Shown here: in pieces, positions 31,634-43,853 of the stretch | How positions within the stretch are numbered: the stretch's first letter is position 1 | How the letters are laid out: each line of letters starts with the position of its first letter | NCBI GenBank assembly: GCA_000333855.2 | Contig: CM007339.1 | Location: 1-64,000 of the forward strand | DNA: 64,000 nucleotides | Source of the DNA: Endotrypanum monterogeii | Lineage: Eukaryota > Euglenozoa > Kinetoplastea > Trypanosomatida > Trypanosomatidae | Reading direction: 5' to 3' | Notes under the pieces: model-generated | Database searches by the model: none | What the model was told of the DNA's origin: nothing | The model's input: the letters and a program-made list of their open reading frames with translations, nothing else | Made by a program: the position numbers and the translations under genes

Positions 31634-32426
31634 GGTTGATCTGGTGTCGGTATTTTTTCTCAGGTAACGCTATCAATGTAGAACGTTTTTTCCCCAGCAG
31701 GCTTTGATCTCCTCGTGCGTTTTGTGAATAATACGCGTGGTGGAGTACCAGATCAAGCCGGGAAAAGGGAACGAGTGAAAGGGGGGACGGTACAACGGAG
31801 ATACCAAAGGCAATACAAAAAAAAAAACTTTTCAAGAAAGAAAAGTATTCTTGTGGTAGACGTTTGCGTGAGAGACGACGATGTCTGAAGAATTAAAGAC
31901 TCGCCACTTTTGACGCTCGAGCGCCAACTCGTAAAAAAAAAAAGGTATTTGTGAGGAGGCAAAGGGGATAAACGCTTGCGAAGACAGGCGTCGGGGAGAG
32001 GGGAGTAGTCTTCAATACGATACAACGCGGTCGACGAAGTCGAAGGGAAGCGAGAGTGGAAGGAAAAGAACAGATGCAGGGCAGGGTATGAACAAAGGTA
32101 AAAAAATCAAAAACGATCAAGAAGCCTCTCAAAAAAAAAAAAGCACACACACATACCCAACATGCAGAGTTCTTGATGGGAACTCTGGAGAGGAAGTCTA
32201 CAAAGAAAGACCTGGGCGAAGACAGCGAAGCAGTCTGAAGAATGCGAAAAAACTCGGTGAGGCCACTAGTGACAAAAAGGGAGGCACAGATGACCAGTGC
32301 AGTCGAATGGGATAAAAACTGCAACTGGTGGGTGTTGATCACGAAACACCTCGCTCTGTACGGTGAGCAAGAACTGAAATAGCGCTCTGTCTGTCTGTCT
32401 GTGTCTGTGTCTGTATCTGTGTGTCT

Positions 32427-32467
<41 letters not shown>

Positions 32468-33964
32468 GCTAGACGTTGAGGATGATTATGTTAGAGTACT
32501 TGGCTACCAATGCATAGATGAGCAGATGTACTCAGGAGAAAACCACGCGCACACAGATGTCAGGGAGAACGATGAAAGAACAGCGTTGATTGTTGCGCGT
32601 TTAAACTAATGTGGTTTAGATCGAAGCAGCAAGAACAGTCGCGATGTTACAGCCACCCACACGTGTTGCGAGTAAAAGAAAAAAAGAGTGCAATAGAGAA
32701 GTGGAGAAAGCCATTTCAGCGCGCATGAGAGCTGCGATGATGAGCCAAGAGAAAACAATCTGTAACAGACTGTAACTCACACCCGTAGACCACACAGGCG
32801 CAGTCCACATACTCAACTCTCCCCGCTCAAGTAGAACCGCAAAAGGTGACGCGGCAAAAGAAACCCATAATGAATACGTAGGGATGTGTGGGTGAGGCCG
32901 AAGCCAGTCTCCGTCCATTCCCTCCCTTCCTCCTCTGCCTTTTTGTGACAAACGTGTGGGCACTGTTTTGAAGAAAGAAGCGCATGCAGGTGACAGCGGC
33001 TGTGCTTACCCACACAGACTTTCCAAAAATTCATATTGTTTCAGCGAGCCATTTGCACGTTACGCGCCTTTTGTTACCGTTTCTTTTTGAAGTTTAAATT
33101 TTTTTTCGACTATGCTCTTCACCCCTCTTTGGGAGAAATTGTCGAGATTGCACGCTTGACACAGAAAGGCATACACTCAAACACGTGTACGCACACGAGC
33201 ACGGCATGCATTCCAGCTTGTCCTGAAATGTAGGTGCCACATAGAGACATACGTATGGAAGAGAAGGGGGTGAGAGCGTGAGAAGCACACGAGGTGTGCA
33301 GATGGAGGAGGGGACGGGGGTCCCTGAAGAGAGAAACAGCAGCTGCCGGCGACGCACGACCGCAGAGCACCCTCCGCCCCCTCCCCCTTTTATCCGCTGT
33401 TGTGGTGCGCTTTCCTTCCTCACAGTCATCACCCATCCGCTTGCCAGAACACCACCCGCACGATCTCTTCCTGAGCCCCACAGCTATTCCTCTCCCGTTT
33501 ATTTCATGTGGAGGCAGTGCGCCAACGGGTTCACAGGGGTGTGCATACCCGTAAGGTACCAGACGGCGATTTTTGTGTATCGTTCATTTTTTTTCTATTT
33601 TGATTCGTTTGCTTCTTACGTTTCCCTCTTTATCATATCAAATAACGAAAAAAGGAAGACCTGTGGCGATGAAGTCTCTCTCACGCTTACATAACCACGT
33701 CCGCCCACAGCGCATCAACACAGCCTGACGCGTTTGTACGCTCAGACAAGCGAGGCAGATCATTTCCCTCCTCGCACATTCCCCTACACACGAGATGACA
33801 TCGCCAACAAAGATGCAAAGGACAGCGAGAGAAGGGAAAGGGGCGAGGGGAGAAGAGAAAACAAAGTCGCTGGCTCCTCCTCTGCAAACAGTGCACGTAT
33901 GTGCTTACCAAAAGGAGCGTGCCCAACAGAGGTCTTAGCACAGCGCCACCATTGTCACAGGAAT
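31634..33964. other. Intergenic region with (TG)n tract
   Basis: 2.3 kb without a supported gene. A CTGT/TG compound microsatellite occupies about 32384-32466. A-runs lie near 31817-31828, 31933-31944 and 32130-32141 and T-runs near 33099-33106 and 33588-33596. Confidence 0.6.
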
Positions 33965-35107
33965 CTACTTTGCCGCCTTCTTCTCTAGGGACAATGAAAG
34001 TTTGTTAGTGGCGAGCAACAGCGCATCCGTGTAGGGATCGAGCGCTGGGGCTTTCTGTGGCTTCAAACCAGTAATCGGCTCGACTTTTTTGTTGCTGATG
34101 AGAAGAGTTATCTTGAAGTGGGCAACGACCTCGCCCTCCTTCTCGAAGAGGATGGGGTACGGAATGACAGCGTTGTGCTTCAACATCTCGTTGAGACCGA
34201 GGCGGGCCTTCTTCGTCTCCAGGTTTCGGATAGCAAAGGGAAAAGTGGCGTATTTAGAGTCGATCTCTTTTTGGACCTCCTTCGCGCTCTCCATCTTCAC
34301 CGAGTAGTTAGAGTCCAGCGCCACCTTGTACACAGACGGTCGCACGTCCCGCTCCTTGAGCTTTCCCTTGCCAGAAGACATCAAGATGTCTAGCGTCCAC
34401 ACCTGCGCCTTATCAAGATCGTAGTCGTGTACCATGTGCTCTGCGACCTTGCGCTGGGGAATGCAGCGGTAGCCGTCGATGATGTAGCGCTTCATCATGT
34501 GTGAGAGGACGCCGTCGACGGGAGTCACCTTGTAGTGTTCCGCTGCCTTTTCGATGACCTCCGTCACCTGGTAGATTGTCGCACCGGGGCGCATCTGGCG
34601 CAAAGCGGTGTTAAGAATGTTGTACGCCGCCGTAATGACGCGCGCGGCCTTCTCGTCTCGGCCGAGTTCGTTGTCCTCTGTTACCTGAATGGTGTGCGCG
34701 ACCACGGCACAGTATCCATCCACATGGATGCCAAGGTCGTAGTGTACGACATCACCCATAGCAATCTCTTGCTGCGCCGCCTCGTCCGACAAGCCAGGAC
34801 TGTTATGGCACACGCAGTTGTTCACTGAGATACAGGTCGGGAAAGCAAGGCCCTTATCCGTTCCCTTGAACATCGTCTTGACTTTCGTAGCGATGGTATC
34901 ATCACCAAGGCGGCACAAGTCGCAGACCTTCACGCCCGGCTTTGTCGCATCAATAAGCACGCGCAGTGTTTCATTACACCACGTGGCAGCCTTCTTGTAG
35001 CGCACAACCACATCAGAGTTGTTGATGGTGGTGTCCTCTTCCTCTTCATCCTGCACCTCGTCGTCGCTGCAGTCCTCCCAAGCCTCCTGATCGACTTTCT
35101 TGGACAT
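33965..35107 (-). CDS. EBP1/PA2G4-like M24 family protein (probable pseudo-aminopeptidase)
   Basis: The protein has 380 residues with the pita-bread fold of type II methionine aminopeptidases. An acidic N-terminus (about 10-27) leads into the M24 domain: ISVNNCVCHNSPG (93-105), VHYDLGIHVDGYCAVVAHT (121-139) and VDGVLSHMMKRYIIDG in the middle. D124 is kept, but the second metal ligand position is V135 where active enzymes have Asp; EBP1/PA2G4 has Asn there in an otherwise very similar sequence (DLGVHVDGF...VAHT). The C-terminus lacks the long basic tail of human EBP1 and ends in SLEKKAAK. Best reading: a ribosome- or RNA-associated EBP1 homologue without peptidase activity. Leishmania databases list the family as M24 aminopeptidase. 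Confidence 0.92.
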   Translation of the reverse strand: MSKKVDQEAWEDCSDDEVQDEEEEDTTINNSDVVVRYKKAATWCNETLRVLIDATKPGVKVCDLCRLGDDTIATKVKTMFKGTDKGLAFPTCISVNNCVCHNSPGLSDEAAQQEIAMGDVVHYDLGIHVDGYCAVVAHTIQVTEDNELGRDEKAARVITAAYNILNTALRQMRPGATIYQVTEVIEKAAEHYKVTPVDGVLSHMMKRYIIDGYRCIPQRKVAEHMVHDYDLDKAQVWTLDILMSSGKGKLKERDVRPSVYKVALDSNYSVKMESAKEVQKEIDSKYATFPFAIRNLETKKARLGLNEMLKHNAVIPYPILFEKEGEVVAHFKITLLISNKKVEPITGLKPQKAPALDPYTDALLLATNKLSLSLEKKAAK

Positions 35108-35205
35108 TTTGGGGGTGTTTTAATTAAACTGTGTGTGGGAATGCTGCTTTACTGTGGCGCGCCTGCTGTTCCACGTATAATATATATAAATATATAAATA
35201 TATAA

Positions 35206-35254
<49 letters not shown>

Positions 35255-36645
35255 GCGAAATACTGAGAATGAAAGAGAGGTAAATGGTAGAACAGATATT
35301 GGAAACAGTACGAAAGTGATCATCAGCTCGAAACAAAATACACACAAGGGAAGCGGGAGGGATGGGCAAAGAGTCTATGCAAGCCCACTATGAAGCGTGC
35401 ATCAAAAGCGCGTGTCGAAGCGGGAAGATTGTTTTGACGCGTAGGTCGCACAGCAACACATCCGTAAAGCGGAATAAAAACAGTGAGGTTTCGGGATAAT
35501 CCAAATGCAGCCGGAAGCACGATATGTATGACGCAGTGCCACGAATCCGTGGGCTCAAGTTAGGGAGGTAATACACCTCTGGGAGATGCAAGAAGCAGTA
35601 ATTGTCTGATCTTGAACGAAGAGGCGATGAGTGCGCGACCAATGCGTCGTATTCACAGCACGATACACCTAGCAACAGCAGCAGTACCACTGTCGATCCA
35701 CTTGTCGGCCTTTACAGCTGCCGTTTGTTGCGCGAGGAGGGAGTACCACGTTCGCCGAGAGTGCGACATCACCAATCTTAGTCCCCCCTCCTGCACAGTA
35801 CGGTAGCCACGAAAGGTAAAAAAGCCCCGACGACCACTATGTCGATCCTTCATCCACATGCTGGAAGTGATCTCAACCACCCGCAGCAAGTCAGCGCCAC
35901 TGCTTCACAATTTCACAAAAACATCTCCCCCAACACATGACACTGGGACCTCATCACATACCTAGATTCTCGCAATCACATCCGGTTTGCTACTTGAAGT
36001 TTGTATGCATCGCCAAAGGCCTCCAATATAAACTCCGACCACTCCAATGACCTCCCCCTTTAACTTTGGTCTTCGCATTGGGCTTACATTTAGTGTTCTA
36101 CGAAACATCATAAATGTCACTCACACACACCCAACATGCGCCATCTAGCATATCGCTAAGAAACTGCACAGCCCTTTCCGCAGACGGATTTAACGCTCCG
36201 TCTCCACACGGCGCTCCGCTAGACGCCAGCCGCCTTCCCCCCTTCCTTTTGCTGTTCGTCTATCACATTGTCATCTCAGAATTGCGAGGAGCACAGGAAC
36301 TTCTGAGGGCACGAAAAAAAAAAAAAAGTAAAGATGGAAATAAAAATATTCAACAGAGAAAAAGGATAGATGGAACACCACGGTAGAAGAGGGAAAGCGT
36401 GATACACCGTCCTTCTCACAGAGAGTGGCCTAAACCTCGTCAGGCAGCGCGTACGCATCGAAAACATAAATCAGCAGCTGACGCGCAATTCGCATGATAA
36501 AGGAAAAGAATGTTGTCCTTATTTTTTTTTAAAAATACAAGTCTTGTCTTTCTTACACGGAGGAACAACTGTGTTAGCCTCCACGCACACACACACGCAC
36601 CATACACGACGCCAAGCTGTGAGCTCGCACGTATCTGTTCATGTG
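35108..36645. other. Intergenic region with (TA)n(TG)n tract
   Basis: No gene is seen. A compound ATAT/TATA then TG microsatellite covers about 35178-35253. A-run at 36314-36327 and T-run at 36521-36529. Confidence 0.6.
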
Positions 36646-39600
36646 CTAGCACTCTCCTTCGCCCGCCTCGGACAAGCTAGTGGAGGAGTCTTTCTTGTGG
36701 TGCATAGAAAATGTATGGTTGCACAGAGGTGGCGAGCCCCCCGTGTCCTTCATCTCGTGCGCCGCTTCGTCCTCGGAATCGTATAGTGGAGACTGAGTGT
36801 TCTCCTGAGCCTTCGGCACGCAGCGGTGAGGAGTATCACCCGTCTTTTCCCTCTTTAGACTACTCTCGCTATCTTTGTCCATCAGCCTGCTTGGGTTTCG
36901 CGGCGGCGGTGAGTCGCCGGCTTCAGTATACACCGCTGTCTTCTTGTCTAGGCGTGAATGTGACAGGGTGGGAATGGTCTGCTGGAGAGAGAAGGCGACA
37001 AAGCCGAGTGCAGTGGGAGCAACGACGACACAGAAAAGCGCAATGCTTAGGGTGGTGAAGTTGTGGCTCACATTCTGAGACCCCGAGGTGGGCAAATCTA
37101 GCACGGGATAGTCATCCATGGAGGTTTGGTCGATCAAATGCACCCCTTCGGTCTTGGAAAGGGCGAACCAGGCTGCAACTTTGTCAGAGCTTTTCACCAA
37201 CAGTGGCAAGTTCGTACCCTGTGCTAGGAACCGGTAGAGCTGCGAAGTCGGCGTCGTCGTTGACTGCGGTGCTACGCCGGTTCGAAGCACATTATCAATG
37301 AAAAGTGCGAACGCATTGTTGCCGAGGGAAGCTACCAGCACCTCCTTCTCCGGAATAGTGAGCACCGTAGCCGTGTACTTGATGAGAACTGCTCGCGCAG
37401 CCTCGGTATCGAGCAGGTCTGACGATGCGTTGAGAGGCAAAAAAGTCATCCGCAGTGACATGGTGTTGTCGACGAGCTGAGTTCCCTTCGAGCTGAGAAT
37501 CATGTACGCGTCTACAGCAACAAACTCCGGGCTTGCGCCGCTAGAAGCTGTAGCGCACATCTTTACGTACACCTCCGTATCTCCGCTACCACCCAATGTC
37601 TGCTGCACCCCTGCCGGAACCGTCACCCATCGACGTCCGAGGACATCCGTCTCAACTGTCACCACTGTAGCGATCATAGCAGAAGCGCGGCACGTCGGCA
37701 CATCACTCTCGCTCTTCACCACTTGCAGCGCCAACCGCGTTATCGGGGGGCTTTGAGGGTCTGTGAGGAGAATACGCACATCGGCAGGGGCTGAGACTGA
37801 AAGGACGAGGTACGGAAGGTAGAAAAGGGAGGATAGGGTAAGCTGTGTGACTCGGATAGAGCGACCGCGATGCTCCTCAAACGGCATTGGTGATGCTATG
37901 CTACCCGACGTGCTTGCCGCGTAGCAGGGGAATAAGACTGGTTCCGATACGCCCTCCGGTGCTGCAGCAATCAAGGAGACCTCCACGGTCACGTTAGAGC
38001 TGCTAGGGGATATGTAGCTAAGGATCGCTGTGTGCGCCGCGGCGGCCATGCACGTCGCGTCATTCCAAACCAGCTTTAAGACAAGAACAACAGAAGGGGA
38101 AAACGTGCCTACTACATTCCATGTTGCTGTCTGAGTTTGGTACAAGTGAATGTTTTTCTCGTTGGGCAGCGCGTCGGCAATGCTGATCGCTTCGGCACCA
38201 TACGTGGTGACTGCACCAGTGACGACCTTTATATATGTGCCCGTAACAGGCGCCCACACATCACCATTGCGCGTGCACACAGCGTAATAGCCATCCAACT
38301 TGGCGAACAGGAGCCCGCTAGTGTCTATTACCGAGATTCCGTTTTCTGTGCGCGCTACCATCACGTCCGAGCCAACGTGCACGCTGCGGCACGTCCCGCT
38401 CCACGGCACAAATCCAACTACGACACCGGAGACCTCAGTGGAGGGGTTCAGCAGAATATGGGGGTGATTGCTGAGCACCACGGCAGCTGGGCCGTACGTT
38501 GCACCGTCGTCAGTGGACAGCTGCAGCATGCTGAACTGCTGGCAGTGAACAAAAGCAGCAGCCACCGGAACGTAGACATCATTCATTAGCACAATCGCCT
38601 GCGTCGTATACAAATTACCGGCCATAAGCACTGTGAGACGGCTGGGGCCCACGAAGGCGCCCTCCAGTCGTTCTGGCCACACATGAGAACGGACGGCACC
38701 GTTGCACACCTGGACGTAGTGCTCCTCTGTGTGCAGGCCGCATGTTGAAGCGCTCCCACATGGCCTCCACTCCGCATCGTCGATGCCAGCCTCTTGGATC
38801 CACTGCTGTCGGCCCAGGACGTACGATGCGAAGTCCACCTGTAACCCTGTCGACACGAACATAAATGTGCCAGTTCCCTTGTAGATTCCAACGCAAACGG
38901 TGTAAACGCCCACCAAGGCTGTCGGGACGGCGATGTACTGCTGAGTTCCGTAAGACTGGATGCGAGTTGTGTAGCCAAAAGAACAGCTGCCGTCTTTAGA
39001 CATGCGCACCGCCGCGCCAGACCTGAGGGACGGGAGGTGACTACTGCGTAAGACAAGCGGCACCGCGTCGTACTCAGTCCCAGAAGAGAGCACCACCCTG
39101 CGGGAGGCAATGTCACTTGCGCCAGCTATGGATACCAGACAATTAGTGGGTTGGAGTACTGTATAGTCGATTCGCACGTATTTGTCGTCAGCGCACAGCA
39201 CTCCGTGCACCTGCTGAAGGGAAAGGGGAAATGAGAACTGCATTATGCCGTTCGCAGCGTCCCGCGTCGCCTCCTCTTTGGAGCGTCCACAGGCAGCTTT
39301 CTTGTCTGCTGCGGTAGCACCTGCCTGAACTGCAACGAAACGAAATACACGATAGGACTCGGATACAGTGACCACAGCAGACATATAAGCGTCCGCGTCA
39401 TCTGCGCCTGATGAGGGGCGAATAAACTCCAGTAGGTTCAAGGTTCCCTTGCTTCCGTTGAAGATTGTCAGCACGGGTGGTGTGGAGGATGCCAGTGGCT
39501 GATTGGCCCTCCCACCAACTGTGACCGGCTCACCGTGGTAAGTAAGGGGAAATTTCGTACTGGAGGATATGCGCCGAATGCACACGTAGCGACCGGCAGA

Positions 39601-40953
39601 AAAGTTGCTGCCCACGACAAGGAGGGCATTGACTGCGGTTGCGGGATCGCCGCTAATGTCGAAGGAATTTAGTGGAAGCAGTGAAATTTTCGCCCCATCC
39701 GTGTCGCAGTGGGGTGACGCCGACGTGTAAGCTGTGTAAGCACCACTCGCGATGGCGGTCGTGGTGCCACCGTGGAGCGTGATCGGGATCGCCGCTTCAG
39801 AAGAAAGGTTGGCGGTCGTGGTGGTTGCTGTGACAGCTTGTAGGACAAGAGGAGCTACGACCATACTTTTACCGTTGTACGTGGCACAAATGCTTTTGCG
39901 GCCAGCACCCACACGCTTTACATAGCTGCTGGGCACAAAGAAACGCATGTAGCTGCGAGTGACCAAATACGGGATAGGGGAATCAGATGGAGTGCAGCGA
40001 CCGCCGACAGCACCGTTGTTGATCATGGAAAACAGCAGAGTCGATGTGATGATATGCGAAACGTCTACTGTGTAGGGAAGCGCCGTCCCCACTCCCGCGA
40101 AGCGTGCCGTCGCTAGGATATCCGTGTCCTCTTGGGTCAGGTCATCGCTCAGCTTCACGCCAGCGGACATCTGCTGAAGTGCGATCATTACTGGTGTTAT
40201 CCGCAGCTTCGAGCCAGTGGCCAGGACATGATCAGCGCTTTGAGTGACCAGTGACAAAGAACACGAAGTCACCTCGGACACGTTGTACAACTCATTCGGC
40301 ACCTGGAAGCAAACGGATTCCGTGGACCCATACGACACAAGAGCTGATGTGGGGCCTGCGGCTCCGAACTGTACCGCGATCACAGTACTAGCTGCCTGAA
40401 GAAACTGCAAGTCGTGTGCAAGGGGCACCGTAGCTGGAAGACAGATCACGTTGGAGGTGAAGTCCATTACATCCACAACTGGGACCGCAGCAAAGACGAC
40501 GCTCTTCAGTGTCTGCATAACTGCCGAAACAGTTGGTCTAGAGGAAGGCGGTAATGTCGTAGTCGTCGGCGCTGTCGTCCCATCATTTACACCATCGGTG
40601 CAAAGATAATTCCAACTTGAAGAGATAAGTATGACGGACCATGCACCAGTATTTCGCAAAACGAGTCGGTACCGACCGACAGATGGGATCAGGAAATCCT
40701 TAGGCTTCCACAGAGTGGGCTCATCGTTGTCCCACTGGACTACACCATCAATAACAGTAGCAGGAAGAATAGCAAAGGTCAGTTTATTTTCGAGAAGATA
40801 CTGCGCTCCCTTCTTGTTCTCATCAGGACTGTGAATCACAAAGCCTGACGTACCAGCACCGCAGCCGCCTAACGCTACAGTGAGGGCTGCCTCACATCTT
40901 GCCACCAGAACACAGAAAAGCAGCAGCAAGGCAACAAATCCACGCTGGGCCAT
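36646..40953 (-). CDS. Large type I membrane protein, function unknown
   Basis: The product is 1435 residues. An N-terminal signal peptide (GFVALLLLFCVLVARCEA, about 5-22) leads into a lumenal or extracellular region of about 1275 residues rich in Thr, Ser, Val and Cys, with several N-glycosylation sequons. One membrane segment follows at about 1299-1321 (IALFCVVVAPTALGFVAF) and then a cytoplasmic tail of about 114 residues, polar and rich in Ser, Asp and Lys. The ectodomain has no domain I can name. It seems built of diverged beta modules: a strand of the form G-x-Y-x-V-C recurs (near 39580, 38900 and 38275), with GRYRLVLR near 40665. A surface or flagellar-pocket receptor is possible. It has long open frames in no other register, so the call is secure although the function is not. 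Confidence 0.9.
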   Translation of the reverse strand: MAQRGFVALLLLFCVLVARCEAALTVALGGCGAGTSGFVIHSPDENKKGAQYLLENKLTFAILPATVIDGVVQWDNDEPTLWKPKDFLIPSVGRYRLVLRNTGAWSVILISSSWNYLCTDGVNDGTTAPTTTTLPPSSRPTVSAVMQTLKSVVFAAVPVVDVMDFTSNVICLPATVPLAHDLQFLQAASTVIAVQFGAAGPTSALVSYGSTESVCFQVPNELYNVSEVTSCSLSLVTQSADHVLATGSKLRITPVMIALQQMSAGVKLSDDLTQEDTDILATARFAGVGTALPYTVDVSHIITSTLLFSMINNGAVGGRCTPSDSPIPYLVTRSYMRFFVPSSYVKRVGAGRKSICATYNGKSMVVAPLVLQAVTATTTTANLSSEAAIPITLHGGTTTAIASGAYTAYTSASPHCDTDGAKISLLPLNSFDISGDPATAVNALLVVGSNFSAGRYVCIRRISSSTKFPLTYHGEPVTVGGRANQPLASSTPPVLTIFNGSKGTLNLLEFIRPSSGADDADAYMSAVVTVSESYRVFRFVAVQAGATAADKKAACGRSKEEATRDAANGIMQFSFPLSLQQVHGVLCADDKYVRIDYTVLQPTNCLVSIAGASDIASRRVVLSSGTEYDAVPLVLRSSHLPSLRSGAAVRMSKDGSCSFGYTTRIQSYGTQQYIAVPTALVGVYTVCVGIYKGTGTFMFVSTGLQVDFASYVLGRQQWIQEAGIDDAEWRPCGSASTCGLHTEEHYVQVCNGAVRSHVWPERLEGAFVGPSRLTVLMAGNLYTTQAIVLMNDVYVPVAAAFVHCQQFSMLQLSTDDGATYGPAAVVLSNHPHILLNPSTEVSGVVVGFVPWSGTCRSVHVGSDVMVARTENGISVIDTSGLLFAKLDGYYAVCTRNGDVWAPVTGTYIKVVTGAVTTYGAEAISIADALPNEKNIHLYQTQTATWNVVGTFSPSVVLVLKLVWNDATCMAAAAHTAILSYISPSSSNVTVEVSLIAAAPEGVSEPVLFPCYAASTSGSIASPMPFEEHRGRSIRVTQLTLSSLFYLPYLVLSVSAPADVRILLTDPQSPPITRLALQVVKSESDVPTCRASAMIATVVTVETDVLGRRWVTVPAGVQQTLGGSGDTEVYVKMCATASSGASPEFVAVDAYMILSSKGTQLVDNTMSLRMTFLPLNASSDLLDTEAARAVLIKYTATVLTIPEKEVLVASLGNNAFALFIDNVLRTGVAPQSTTTPTSQLYRFLAQGTNLPLLVKSSDKVAAWFALSKTEGVHLIDQTSMDDYPVLDLPTSGSQNVSHNFTTLSIALFCVVVAPTALGFVAFSLQQTIPTLSHSRLDKKTAVYTEAGDSPPPRNPSRLMDKDSESSLKREKTGDTPHRCVPKAQENTQSPLYDSEDEAAHEMKDTGGSPPLCNHTFSMHHKKDSSTSLSEAGEGEC

Positions 40954-42331
40954 TGTTCACGGATGAGATTGGGGGAAGTGCCGAAAACACCAACGACGAA
41001 GAGGAAACCAAAAAAAAACTAAAAATGCAAACACCTCCCAGGCCTGGTGGACAGGGGACACGAGAAAGGAGCAACAAAACAGAGGAGACACCAACAAAAG
41101 CCCTTCCGTGTACTCAGAGAAGTAAGCGGTGCACCGCCTTATGACGTGTATCTTTTGATGCCTGCACTACTGCGATCCCACGTCAATCATCCACCTCAGC
41201 AGCAGTAAGGCGCAGGAAGAATGGACAGAAGAAAGCAATGAAGAGAGCGATACACACATACTAAAAGAACCTTGTCATCCCAGACAGAAACTTGTTACCG
41301 CTACCCTCTCTCTCATAAAAACTAAACGTCGCCGTCTCCTTTTGCCGGCAAAAAAAAAATGTCAACACGCGTGGGCAGTACCCTAAAGAGAACAACCACA
41401 CAAACACGATCAAAGCAACTCCACAGAAATGTGAAGAAATAAAAAATTTTATGAGCGGAAATCAGGAAAAATAATAATAATAACAATATGTGTTCGATAA
41501 ATATGCAACAGGTCAGCAACGCTGACAATCGAGGAGACGGGAGCCCTCCTCTCAATTAGCACGAGGACGCCAAGCTTGATTTCGGAAGAAAAACGCACTG
41601 TGCTCAAAAAAAAAACGAAAAGAGTGAAAGGTAGGGTGTATTTTAGGGATTGATGGAGATACAAAAATCCTTCGAATATCACTAATAGTCAAGTGAAGTG
41701 CCCCCACAGGAATGCGGAGGGGAGATGTTGACACTTCTTACAGATTTTTTTTTTCTTACGGCAGCGACCGCCAAAATGGACAGACAAATTGTCCCTCTTC
41801 AGTACACTTCGGAAAACTCACATAACAAGGCACACGCAGACGTGCTCGAGACCAACAAAGATAGGAAGATGTTGACGCTCGCCACCACGTGGTGTACAGC
41901 CTGCGAGTGCGCTGAGAGAGAAACAGGGGGTGTCTAAAAGAAGGGGCTACGAAGCGATAAACTCCGCGCTGATCAAAGGGAAGCAGAAGAGAGGAATCAG
42001 AGTAGGAAAACAAAACAGAAGTGCGTCGGTGCAACAACCACTAGGTCTTTTTCTCCCCTTTTTTGTCCAGCGACGACCACCACCGCGTCCTCACACTTCA
42101 GGTGCGTGGTTGGGGCTTTTGCTGATTAATCCCCTTTTCTTTCGCCGCTGCCGGTGTAGCGTCGACTTTAGAAAGGTTCAGAGTGACGCCGTGCAATTTG
42201 TCGCTTTTAGTGCACTGTGGGTTAGTTTTGCTTAAGGGAAGTAAAAGTCGGGGGAAGAGAGGGGTGGGATGGAGTTTCTTTCCAAAGATGCTGACTGGAA
42301 AGGTATTGTGCTTCCGTGTGGTACGCTAATG

Positions 42332-42376
<45 letters not shown>

Positions 42377-43822
42377 GTGGTGTGTGAGAGCGCTTCTTTG
42401 TTGAGCTTTGCAGTAGTGAGTCTGCCTGCTGAAAAGAAAAAAAAAGGGGGGGGTGAGTCGACTACGAGCAAAGAAAAATGAGCACTAAAAGAAGTAAAAA
42501 TGGTGGTGGGAAGAGAGCCGGTGTTTACAGGAGCAGCACACATGAACACAATGCCTCCAGCAAATAGAAGCATAGGGAAATCACACACGATGGACATGCG
42601 ACGTGAGCCCCTAGCGTCACGAGATGTCAGAAGGCCGTAACAAAAAGCTCGCGTTAACGTCTCTTCGGCCACTACTGTCCCTCCTGGAACCTTTGGGGAT
42701 GTAGCGAAGAGTTTTCGGTGGGCGACCGGAAGAAAACGTGCAAGGGGACCCAAGACTTGTGCCTCTGGAGCCTTTCTTCTTCCTACGTGTCACTTCGTTT
42801 GAGGGAGTGGGATTGAAGCAACAAGTCCTCTCCCCCTCCTAATCACTGTATTTTTTTTCTCGTCATGTTCGTTGCCAAAAGCGCTTTGCATACTCTGAGG
42901 TACGATCGATCCGACCACAATTATCCCTCCTTAGCCTCACTTCTGGTTTCTCAGATGTGTCCATGCATCCCATCCCTACCTTTCTTCTTTGCCACACGTG
43001 CGTGCGTTGTGCGAGTACCTCACAGCCGCAAATGCTCCCTTATTTTGTTTCCATCGACTTGCCCTTTATTACCCGCTCTTGCCTCTGTATGGACACGCTT
43101 CTGGTAGCCACCTATCAATCAGCCTGTGAAAACAAGAAGCGGATGTAATAGCATACGAGACAGACACACATACAGCGATACCTACGAAAGGAAGTGGAGG
43201 AGATAAGACAACTTATAGTGCACCATAAAAAGAAGGAAAAGAGTGAAAGGGGGCACAGAAGAAATCCCCGGACGACGCCAACCAGAAATGGTGGTGAAGA
43301 AATGAAGCTTGCTCGCTTCCATTGAGCACAACACCCACAGTGGATCGCATCACCAGCGCCTTTGATCTGAACCGTAACAGACCCACCACGTGGTGCCCCA
43401 GCGGCAGTGGGCGGCCGCTGCCGCAGTGACCGACCCAGCCATCTAAGCACGGCCTCTGTTTCCAGCTGTACCCACCTCCTGCCACGCGGTGCCGCGGGAC
43501 AGGCAGCGCAGGCCCCCTCCCTCCCCAACAGTAACCAGAGGGGGCTGGTCGTGTTATGCCATAGCGCCACTTGGTCACCTTTTCTATCATGTGGATGGCA
43601 CAAACGTGAGCACCTGTCGCAGGCACCTGGTGTCACGGCACCATCGAGGGCCCCACCATCGGCATCCGCAGCGATACATCGCTACGGACACTTCTAAATT
43701 ATCGGCACCTGACACTGCACGCTACCCGCGGGCCGACTGGGCATTGGCTGACAGAGGGACTACCGAGGTCTCTCCGCAGAACGACTGAGCACCCCCTTCC
43801 CTCCCGATGCCATGCCGATGTG

Positions 43823-43853
<31 letters not shown>

